A stretch of 64,000 nt of DNA from Cerasicoccus maritimus (GTDB lineage: Bacteria; Verrucomicrobiota; Verrucomicrobiia; Opitutales; Cerasicoccaceae): the NCBI GenBank assembly GCA_031296935.1, contig JAVDPD010000012.1, positions 85,495-149,494 of the forward strand. Direction: 5' to 3'. The notes beneath the pieces are model-generated. The model saw only the letters and a program-made list of their open reading frames with translations, was not told the origin of the DNA and made no database searches. The position numbers and the translations under genes are program-made. Positions 57,859-64,000 of the stretch are shown here, one piece after another (positions within the stretch are counted from its first letter, which is position 1; every line of letters begins with the position of its first letter).

Positions 57859-59280
57859 TTATCCGTTCTCCATTTCTTCGAGCGTGAGGCCCTTGGTCTC
57901 CCTGACGATCGCTTTGACCACGAAGAATGAGATCAGCGCGAAGGCCGCGTAGAGACCGTAGGCACCGCCGAGGCCGATCGTGCCGAGCAGGATGGGGAAG
58001 GTCATCGTGACCGTGAAGTTCGTGCCCCATTGGCATAGCCCGGCCACTGCCAGCGCTGCCCCGCGAATGCGGTTGGGGAACATCTCACCGAGCATAACCC
58101 ACATCACTGGCCCCCAGGAAATGCCGAAGCACACGATGTATAGATTCGCGCAAATGAGCGCCGCCATGCCGGCAGGGCCGGTAAGTTGCAGGTCGCCGGT
58201 TTCGCTGACTCCAGCCGTGCCAAAGATGACCGCCAGCGCGCCGAGGAAGATGGCCATGCCCGCCGAGCCGGTCAAGAGCAGCGGCTTGCGACCCCACTTG
58301 TCCACGAGGCCAATGGCGACCACGGTCGAGACGACGTTGATGATGCCGCCAATGACGTTGATCATCAACGCGTCGCCTTCCGTGAAGCCGGCGGCTTTCC
58401 ACAGCACGGCGCCATAGTAAAAGACCACGTTGATGCCGACGAGCTGTTGCAGCGCGGCAATGGCCAGGCCGACCCACACCACGGGGTGGAGTTTGCGGGT
58501 GGTTTCGTTGATGAGGTCGCTGAACTTCGGTTTGCGCTCGCGGTTGACTGTCTTGCGGATGTCGGCGACTTTTTGGCCGGTATTTTTGTCCGGTGCAATG
58601 CGGTGCATGATGTCCTTGGCCTTCTTTTCCCGCCCAGTGGCAATCAGGTAGCGCGGCGACTCAGGGATCAGGAACAGGCCAAGGAAAAACAGGCCGACGG
58701 GGATCAGCTCTACCCAGAACATCCAGCGCCAGGCGTCGTAGCCCATCCAGAATTCCTGGCTGGCGCCGCCGGCGGCGCGGGCGATGAGCCAGTTGGAGAG
58801 GAAGGCAATGAACAGCCCGAGCACGATCGCCATTTGCTGAAGGCTGGAGAGGCGTCCACGGTAGGCTGCGGGGGCTACCTCACTGATGTAAGCCGGGGAG
58901 ATGATACTCGCGGCGCCCACGGCAAAACCGCCAATCAGGCGGAAGATAATGAAGGTTAACGAGTCGTTGGCAATGCCCGACCCAAACGCGCTGAGGCCAA
59001 ACATGATGGCGGCGGCAAACAGCGCGGCGCGGCGGCCAAATTTATCTGCGATGCCGCCAGCCATGAAGGCACCCGCCGCGCAGCCGAGGAGCATGGAGGC
59101 GACGTTGAATCCGCTGCCCAGGTTACTGGCGCCAAAGGCTTTTTGGAGGGCGTCGATCGCGCCGTTGATACAGCCACTGTCGTAGCCAAAAAGGAAGCCG
59201 CCGAGTGCAGCCACACTTGAGATGAGAATGATGAAGCCGAAATTGACTTTTTCATCAACGGGGGAGGTTTCACGGAGCAT
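57859..59280 (-). CDS. MFS sugar porter
   Basis: A 473-residue major facilitator of the sugar porter family with 12 helices. Signatures: VAALGGFLFGYDSGCINGAI, DKFGRRAALF between helices 2 and 3, LFLIPESPRYLIATGREKKA after helix 6, and ALQQLVGINVVFYYGAVLWK in helix 7, then DKWGRKPLLL. Such proteins carry hexoses or pentoses, usually as proton symporters. Substrate unknown. The ATG at 59280 is preferred to a TTG two codons upstream. It is divergent from the Tat-exported sulfatase. Confidence 0.93.
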   Translation of the reverse strand: MLRETSPVDEKVNFGFIILISSVAALGGFLFGYDSGCINGAIDALQKAFGASNLGSGFNVASMLLGCAAGAFMAGGIADKFGRRAALFAAAIMFGLSAFGSGIANDSLTFIIFRLIGGFAVGAASIISPAYISEVAPAAYRGRLSSLQQMAIVLGLFIAFLSNWLIARAAGGASQEFWMGYDAWRWMFWVELIPVGLFFLGLFLIPESPRYLIATGREKKAKDIMHRIAPDKNTGQKVADIRKTVNRERKPKFSDLINETTRKLHPVVWVGLAIAALQQLVGINVVFYYGAVLWKAAGFTEGDALMINVIGGIINVVSTVVAIGLVDKWGRKPLLLTGSAGMAIFLGALAVIFGTAGVSETGDLQLTGPAGMAALICANLYIVCFGISWGPVMWVMLGEMFPNRIRGAALAVAGLCQWGTNFTVTMTFPILLGTIGLGGAYGLYAAFALISFFVVKAIVRETKGLTLEEMENG

Positions 59281-59453
59281 AAGCAATTTGAGGGGTGTTA
59301 TGTGTTGATAACGGACAACACTCTCACTGTCAAGTAGCTCTGGATTTTTTCAGAGTCATTATATCGATGCGGGAAATTAATACAGAAAGCAGTGTATCAG
59401 CAGGAATAAAGTTGCTGCGAAGCGCTTCTAATGCATTTTGCAATAATCCTACT

Positions 59454-61322
59454 ATGAATAGACGCTCGTTTCTCCAATCTTCCAGCGTTATGGCTGGAGG
59501 AGCGTTGCTCGGATCGAGTAACGAAACACAGGCTGCTACTGCGCCTGATCGCCAACCAAAGGCTGTTCTCGGCAAGCTCCCCAGTAAGCCAAATATTGTA
59601 ATCTTCATTAGCGACCAACAGCGTGCGACGATGCACTTCCCGGAAGGATGGGAGGAGGAAAACCTGCCGACCATGACCCGACTGAAAAGCACCGGTTTGA
59701 GCTTCAATCGCGCCTACTGCTCAACCGCGATGTGCTCACCAAGTCGTAGCGCGCTTTTTACCGGACTTTACCCAGCGCAGACCGGTGTCACCCAGACGTT
59801 GAGTGATCTGACGGGAACTTTTGATGGCAATGATTGCGCCGCTCTGTCGGCGGCCGAAGTTCCCCTCAGTCCCAATTTTCCAACACTCGCCACGGTGCTC
59901 AAAACGGCTGGCTACCGCTGCTTCTTTAAAGGTAAATGGCACCTGACCAAGCCTGACCCAGCTACGGAAGATTCTCTGTTGCCCTTTGGCTTCGAAGGCT
60001 GGGATCCGCCGGACGCAGGCCAGGACACAAATCCCTTGAACGCTGCTGGTGGGCCGAATCAGAATGATGAACGCTACATCAGTGATGCCTTAAACTTTAT
60101 CGAGAATTATAATGACGACGCGCCCTTCTTGCTCGTCGTATCCCTGGTAAATCCACACGATCTTCTCGGGTATCCCGGCACGCCGAGCCAGCCATTTTCA
60201 GATTTTGATTATCCTACTTCTTATTTGGAAGGGGATGTCGCGCCGCCGGTAAACAACAAAGAGAATCTTGCGGATGCGTATAACAGTTATGATGTCACGT
60301 TGTCTGGCGGTCAAACTGTGCCTTTCGTAGTGTTCCCGAGTTTCAAGCCGAGTGCCCACCTCGACTTCCTATATTCATCGATTGGTTTAGGGCCGCTGAC
60401 CACACCTTTGGTTGAATATAATTATATCAATTTCTATGCGAATTTGATCAAGAAGGTCGACAACCAGTTTGGCGAAATCCTAAGGGCAATGGATGATCGC
60501 GGGTTTACAGATAAATCGTTGGTGTTCCGTATGTCGGATCACGGCGAACATGGCATTGCTCATGGTGGATTACGGCAGAAATCATTCACAATGTATGAGG
60601 AGGCGTTGCGGGTGCCGATGGTCGTTTCCAATCCACAACTCTACCAAGGCGGATTTGAAACGGACGCCCTGATATCGTTAATCGATATGGTGCCGACTAT
60701 CGGTAATCTCGTAGGCGCCCCAAATATGGATCAATACATATTCAAAGGTACGGATATGTCGCCCATTGTTCAGGACCCTTCCAATAACCCGCCGCAAACT
60801 TCGCTCCTCTTTACCTACGACGATATTCGTTGTGGCCAATGTTTGCCGCAGGTGGTTCCACCGCCGAACCGTTTGCGCGCCCTGATTACGGATCGCTACA
60901 AATACTGCCGCTACTTTGACGGCGATGGAGTCGAGCCCGAGCAATATGAAATGTACGACTTGAAATTCGACCAGTTCGAGATGGATAACGTGGCGAACGA
61001 TGGTCATCCTCGACACGGTGATTATGCTACGGTGCTCATGCAAATGAGTGACATGCTTGCGACTGCGGAGGAGACCAAGCTCGCACCGTTGCCAACTTAC
61101 ACGCCGCAGGTGGTCATCAATGACAACTCCGGCAATCTCACCGTCAGTTGGAATGCCGAAGCAGGCGTGCCCTACCAGGTGCAATTTTCCGAAGATCTCG
61201 AAGTCTGGACCAATACGGGTGATGTGATCATCAATGCCTCTGGCGGCGAGGAATCCTTCGACGTCACCTCGCTCTACACCAACAGCGGCGAGTCGATGTT
61301 CTTCCGCATCATCGCGGTTTAG
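59454..61322 (+). CDS. Tat-exported S1 sulfatase
   Basis: A 622-residue sulfatase. It begins MNRRSFLQSSSVMAGGALLG, a twin-arginine signal, which suggests folding in the cytoplasm before export. Metal site: KPNIVIFISDQQRATMHFPE. Formylglycine motif Cys94-Ser-Pro-Ser-Arg98 followed by SALFTG. Others: KGKWHLTKPD and FRMSDHGEHGIAHGG. The last about 70 residues (VSWNAEAGVPYQVQFSEDLE, ending MFFRIIAV) are a beta domain found at the C-terminus of many verrucomicrobial exported proteins. An ORF start at 59295 lacks family sequence. The substrate is a sulfated sugar of unknown type. Confidence 0.9.
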   Translation: MNRRSFLQSSSVMAGGALLGSSNETQAATAPDRQPKAVLGKLPSKPNIVIFISDQQRATMHFPEGWEEENLPTMTRLKSTGLSFNRAYCSTAMCSPSRSALFTGLYPAQTGVTQTLSDLTGTFDGNDCAALSAAEVPLSPNFPTLATVLKTAGYRCFFKGKWHLTKPDPATEDSLLPFGFEGWDPPDAGQDTNPLNAAGGPNQNDERYISDALNFIENYNDDAPFLLVVSLVNPHDLLGYPGTPSQPFSDFDYPTSYLEGDVAPPVNNKENLADAYNSYDVTLSGGQTVPFVVFPSFKPSAHLDFLYSSIGLGPLTTPLVEYNYINFYANLIKKVDNQFGEILRAMDDRGFTDKSLVFRMSDHGEHGIAHGGLRQKSFTMYEEALRVPMVVSNPQLYQGGFETDALISLIDMVPTIGNLVGAPNMDQYIFKGTDMSPIVQDPSNNPPQTSLLFTYDDIRCGQCLPQVVPPPNRLRALITDRYKYCRYFDGDGVEPEQYEMYDLKFDQFEMDNVANDGHPRHGDYATVLMQMSDMLATAEETKLAPLPTYTPQVVINDNSGNLTVSWNAEAGVPYQVQFSEDLEVWTNTGDVIINASGGEESFDVTSLYTNSGESMFFRIIAV

Positions 61323-61366
61323 GGAAAGTCTCAGCGATTTGATCTTTAAGGATGTTGGCAAGGTGG

Positions 61367-61439
61367 AGCCTGGTGTCCCTACCAGGCTTCTTTGCCTCAT
61401 AGCCAATCAGACGGAAAAGCCCGGTAGGGATACCGGGCT
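61367..61439. repeat. Pair of inverted hairpins after the sulfatase
   Basis: Hairpin 1 AGCCTGGT-GTCCCT-ACCAGGCT (61367-61388) is followed by TCTTT. Hairpin 2 AGCCCGGTA-GGGA-TACCGGGCT (61418-61439) is an inverted near-copy of it. Both lie between convergent genes and probably act as a two-way terminator. Confidence 0.7.
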
Positions 61440-61488
61440 CCGCCTTGTTGAAGGGGCTACAATCTTTACGGAATCTCTCGCTGGATAA

Positions 61489-62673
61489 TTACACGAGCAG
61501 CGGCTCGGCTTCGGGGGCGTTTTCGAGGTCGGCTTCCTTGCCTGCGATGAGCGGGTAGCTGTAGCGACGGCCCTCGAAGTTGCGGAAGATGATTTCCTCG
61601 TCGGTGACTTCCTGGATGTATTCCGGGTTGATCGGCACCTTGCCGCCGCCGCCGGGAGCGTCGATGACAAACTGCGGCACGGCGTAGCCCGTGGTGTGGC
61701 CGCGCAGGTGCTTGATGATCTCAATGCCCTTGCGCACATCGGCGCGCAGGTGGCGGCTGCCGGTGATCAAGTCGCACTGGTAAAGGTAATACGGGCGCAC
61801 GCGCATCATCAGCAGGCGGTGCACGAGGGACTTCATGACCTGCGGGTCGTCGTTGACGCCCTTGAGCAGCACGCTTTGGTTGCCAATCGGCACGCCGGCA
61901 AAGCTCAGGCGTTCGGTCGCGCCGTAAAGTTCTTCCGTGCATTCGCGCGGGTGGTTGACGTGGATAGACATCCAGATCGGCCCGTGCTTTTTAAAGATTT
62001 CGCACAGCTCGTCGTCGATACGCTGCGGCAGGAAGACGGGGATGCGGGAGCCAATGCGGACAAACTCTACATGCGGAATCGCCTTCAGGCGGCCGAGCAG
62101 GTAGTCGAGCTTGCGGTTGCCGAGCAGGAGTGGGTCGCCGCCGGAGAGCAATACGTCGCGCACCTCGGGGTGCTCTTCGATGTATTTCAGGCCGCTCTCA
62201 AACTCGGGGTGAAAATTGTAATCCTGCGCGTTGGACACCAGTCGGCTGCGGGTGCAGTAGCGACAATACGACGCGCAACGGTCCGTTACGAGGAAGAGCA
62301 CGCGGTCCGGGTAGCGGTGGACGAGGCCTTTGACCGGCATGTCGCCGTCTTCGCCCACGGGGTCGAGCAGCTCCTCGGGCGAGGTCTTCATCTCGCCGCC
62401 ATGCGGGATGATCTGCCGACGGATCGGACAGTTCGGGTCGTTGACGTCGATCAGGTTGAAATAGTAGGGGGTGATCGCCAGCGCGAGCTTCTGGTTGGAG
62501 AAGTAGCAGGCCGCTTTCTCGTCCGGCGTCAGCTCTAGGTATTTTTCGAGCTGTTCGACCTTGGTGATGCGGTTTTTGAGCTGCCACTTCCAGTTGAGCC
62601 AGTCTTCGGCGGGGACGTCCGCCCAGTGACCCTGGCCTTGGTGCCAGTGCGCGAGGTTGTCATTCGGTTGCAT
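61489..62673 (-). CDS. kamA: KamA-family radical SAM aminomutase (lysine 2,3-aminomutase)
   Basis: A 394-residue radical SAM enzyme. The 4Fe-4S motif C-x3-C-x2-C is Cys133-Ala-Ser-Tyr-Cys137-Arg-Tyr-Cys140, directly after VLFLVTDR. Other family segments: LLSGGDPLLLGNRKLDYLLG, HVNHPRECTEELYGATERLS and YYLYQCDLITGSRHLRADVR, plus the PLP region with YAVPQFVIDAPGGGGKVP. It would convert L-lysine to beta-lysine, used for osmolyte synthesis or catabolism in related bacteria. The start at 62673 fits family length. It is divergent from an ArsR-type regulator with a perfect palindrome between them. Confidence 0.92.
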   Translation of the reverse strand: MQPNDNLAHWHQGQGHWADVPAEDWLNWKWQLKNRITKVEQLEKYLELTPDEKAACYFSNQKLALAITPYYFNLIDVNDPNCPIRRQIIPHGGEMKTSPEELLDPVGEDGDMPVKGLVHRYPDRVLFLVTDRCASYCRYCTRSRLVSNAQDYNFHPEFESGLKYIEEHPEVRDVLLSGGDPLLLGNRKLDYLLGRLKAIPHVEFVRIGSRIPVFLPQRIDDELCEIFKKHGPIWMSIHVNHPRECTEELYGATERLSFAGVPIGNQSVLLKGVNDDPQVMKSLVHRLLMMRVRPYYLYQCDLITGSRHLRADVRKGIEIIKHLRGHTTGYAVPQFVIDAPGGGGKVPINPEYIQEVTDEEIIFRNFEGRRYSYPLIAGKEADLENAPEAEPLLV

Positions 62674-62716
62674 GGTAGCGTAACACCGTGTGCGAAAATT
62701 GGGATAATGCAAATAA

Positions 62717-62736
62717 GAATTTAAATATTTAAATTC
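62717..62736. promoter_or_regulatory. Perfect 20-bp AT-rich palindrome, probable ArsR operator
   Basis: GAATTTAAATATTTAAATTC lies in the 121-bp space between divergent kamA and the ArsR-type gene, 44 bp from the kamA start. ArsR-family repressors bind AT-rich palindromes, so it is probably their shared operator. Confidence 0.65.
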
Positions 62737-62794
62737 ATCTATACGTTTGCCAAGGGCGCAAAACCCGCTTTATTGTGGGGCGTTTAATAGAGAC

Positions 62795-63109
62795 ATGCCA
62801 GACATCGAAGACGAGTTAGCCAAGCAACTGTGGGCGATTGGAGACATCACCCGCCTGCGCATCCTGCGCCTGTTGCCCGACAAGGCCGACTGCGAGCACG
62901 GCAATAATGTCTCGAAAATTGCGGAAGAATTAAATCTTTCGCAGCCGACGATTTCCCACCACCTGCGCGTGTTGCGGCAGGCGGGCATCGTCCAGCACGA
63001 GAAAATGTGCCGGGATTGCTTTTACTGGGTCGACCGCGACGCCGCGCGCGCCGTCATCGAGCGCATGGAAAAGCTGCTGCTCGAAAGCGAGCCCGTGACC
63101 AAGGCCTAA
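62795..63109 (+). CDS. ArsR-family winged-helix repressor
   Basis: A 104-residue regulator. The helix-turn-helix core is typical of ArsR/SmtB: LWAIGDITRLRILRLLPDK, VSKIAEELNLSQPTISHHLR and VLRQAGIVQHEKMCRDCFYW. Three Cys (in ADCEHG and MCRDC) could bind metal or sense redox state; the classical ELCVCDL metal motif is absent. It probably represses itself and kamA through the palindrome upstream. The ATG at 62795 is chosen over a TTG at 62747. Confidence 0.88.
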   Translation: MPDIEDELAKQLWAIGDITRLRILRLLPDKADCEHGNNVSKIAEELNLSQPTISHHLRVLRQAGIVQHEKMCRDCFYWVDRDAARAVIERMEKLLLESEPVTKA

Positions 63110-63149
63110 TTGGCCGTCTCTCCGGTGCTCTAAGTCGTTGATTCCCAAG

Positions 63150-63215
63150 GTGGATTAATAGTGAGAGCTACTCACTAATAAAATGCTCAAGTGAGCACTT
63201 TTTGTTTGTGCGAAA
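63150..63215 (+). repeat. Palindromic repeat copy C (AGTGAGAGCT family)
   Basis: TTAATAGTGAGAGCTACTCA continues into AATAAAATGCTC and GAGCACTTTTTGTTTG, matching copy B at 45019-45083 over about 60 nt. Confidence 0.7.
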
Positions 63216-63273
63216 GCGGAGATTGTTTAGTGTTTTATTGATCACTTGATTCAGCCTGTGCGTTGCCTCTCAG

Positions 63274-63303
63274 AAGGTAGGGCGCAGTCTCCAGACAAGC
63301 CGC
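63274..63303 (-). repeat. 30-bp dispersed repeat, copy 2 (inverted)
   Basis: Reverse complement of the GCGGCTTGTCTGGAGACTGC repeat found at 30271-30300. Confidence 0.75.
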
Positions 63304-63404
63304 CTGCATTGCCTCTAAGCTTTCAATCGAGGACTCTGAGGTAGCGCAGGCTCGTCCCCGCGCCGCGCCCCATGCTGATGGTTTCTAATCAACGATTTAA
63401 AGAT

Positions 63405-63432
63405 GTAGGCGTCGCGCAAGCGCGAGCCCTAC
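63405..63432. repeat. Hairpin of the GTAGGCGTCGCGCAAGCGCG type
   Basis: GTAGGCGTCGCGC pairs with GCGCGAGCCCTAC around a short AA loop. One copy in the window. Confidence 0.65.
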
Positions 63433-63467
63433 ATTCAGTCAGATTTCTTAAAAGCCACTCCTCTGCG

Positions 63468-63497
63468 GCGGCTTGTCTAGAGACTGCGCCCTACCTT
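63468..63497 (+). repeat. 30-bp dispersed repeat, copy 3
   Basis: GCGGCTTGTCTAGAGACTGC then GCCCTACCTT, differing at one base from copy 1. Confidence 0.75.
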
Positions 63498-63863
63498 TCC
63501 ACTCCAACTTACCCACCTACACACTTATGAACTTTCCCCATCACCATCCGCCTTAGCCGTCGTCGCTTAGGTATCCCAGTCGACGCCATGCGGGGGCATT
63601 CGCTCCGCGGGCGTTGCTACGCCGCGTAAACGGGCCCATTCGCTGACTGCCTTGGTGACAGCAAGCAGTCAACCGACGCCCAATGTTTTGCGCGAAGCGC
63701 ACTTCGCCCGACGGACTATGCCAGTCTGCCCAGCGCAGCGTCGACGTATTCAATGTGGCACCTGAGCCGTGTTGGCCCCACCTGCGCCTCATTTCCGGCG
63801 AGCGGGCGGGTGGGGCAGTGTTCTTTGAAAACGAAAAAACAGTTTTTACCCCCCCCCCGCCCC
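63494..63863 (+). repeat. Long dispersed repeat, copy 2
   Basis: Begins CCTTTCCACTCCAACTTACC, contains ACACTTATG and CCATCCGCCTTAG, and ends CGGCGAGCGGGCGGGTGGGG, CAGTGTTCTTTGAAAA and a C-run of nine then five. It matches the minus strand of 44691-44872 at both ends but has about 190 bp more in the centre. Confidence 0.7.
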
Positions 63864-64000
63864 CTGATCGGCCAAGTTAGACGAAAAGTGCTGCTATGAA
63901 GTTTTTTGAGTCAAGCATGCTGTTTGTTGTTGTTCGGTTCTGAAGTCCTCCCTCGTTTGCTCGCTTGTTTTCAAGCGGCTTATACTGCTATGCGCGCGCG

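Larger units (their letters stand above)
63110..64000. other. Non-coding repeat cluster at the right edge
   Basis: About 890 bp without a gene. In order: palindromic repeat copy C (63150-63215), inverted 30-bp repeat (63274-63303), hairpin GTAGGC...GCCCTAC (63405-63432), direct 30-bp repeat (63468-63497), long dispersed repeat copy 2 with a C-run (63494-63863). The final 130 bp show nothing recognisable except a short CG-alternating end. Confidence 0.65.

Overview
The window looks like a chromosomal segment of a marine Verrucomicrobiota bacterium, most likely order Opitutales/Puniceicoccales. The grounds are two PEP-CTERM proteins, a Verru_Chthon-type giant pilin-like protein, several sulfatases, two GH16 and two GH1 glycosidases, DUF748 and VWA envelope proteins, almost no Shine-Dalgarno sites, and many short dispersed palindromic repeats. 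The lineage is inferred from gene content. No rRNA or marker gene is present to fix it.

Layout. 0-2.2 kb holds housekeeping genes (DUF4281 membrane protein, redoxin, serine acetyltransferase) and then an IS5-type transposase scrap. 2.5-23.4 kb is a polysaccharide utilisation locus in two divergent arms. The left arm (minus) runs GH1 beta-glucosidase, giant pseudopilin-like protein, its small secreted partner, an internally deleted sulfatase, and a sodium:solute symporter. The right arm (plus) runs GH16, a GH1-AraC fusion, GH16, a PEP-CTERM protein and two sulfatases. 23.4-26.7 kb has a MITE-like element, tRNA-Gly(CCC), an amino-acid-type binding protein and CorA. 26.7-34.1 kb is a compact Mu-like phage head cassette (holin-like protein, coiled-coil protein, small terminase candidate, TerL, DUF935 portal, protease, decoration protein, capsid) with no tail, integrase or replication genes. 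34.3-44.4 kb has tag, a DUF255 thioredoxin-like protein, a small zinc-ribbon protein, a cation/proton antiporter, an AspT/YidE transporter, a VOC protein and DUF748. 44.4-45.3 kb is a non-coding cluster of inverted and dispersed repeats. 45.3-63.1 kb carries a sialate O-acetylesterase, VWA protein, flavin reductase-like protein, an uncharacterised secreted protein, FAD monooxygenase, PEP-CTERM protein, a frameshifted TPR gene, leuB, sugar MFS transporter, Tat-exported sulfatase, KamA and an ArsR regulator. The last 0.9 kb is another repeat cluster.

How the parts fit. In the polysaccharide locus, secreted GH16 enzymes and sulfatases would shorten and desulfate an algal polysaccharide, GH1 would release monosaccharides, and the symporter would import products. 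The GH1-AraC fusion is a plausible locus regulator that senses its ligand through a catalytically intact-looking GH1 domain. The substrate cannot be fixed from sequence alone.

The most interesting items are: (1) the GH1-AraC enzyme/regulator fusion; (2) the intact head-only phage cassette; (3) a 15-nt palindrome CTTTG-N5-CAAAG repeated about 17 times, nearly all within 24-36 kb and often in frame inside genes; (4) two classes of repeated leader placed directly before phage start codons; (5) a GH16 whose catalytic domain is split by a DNRLRE-like domain with apparently permuted strand order; (6) a sulfatase reduced to its two ends.
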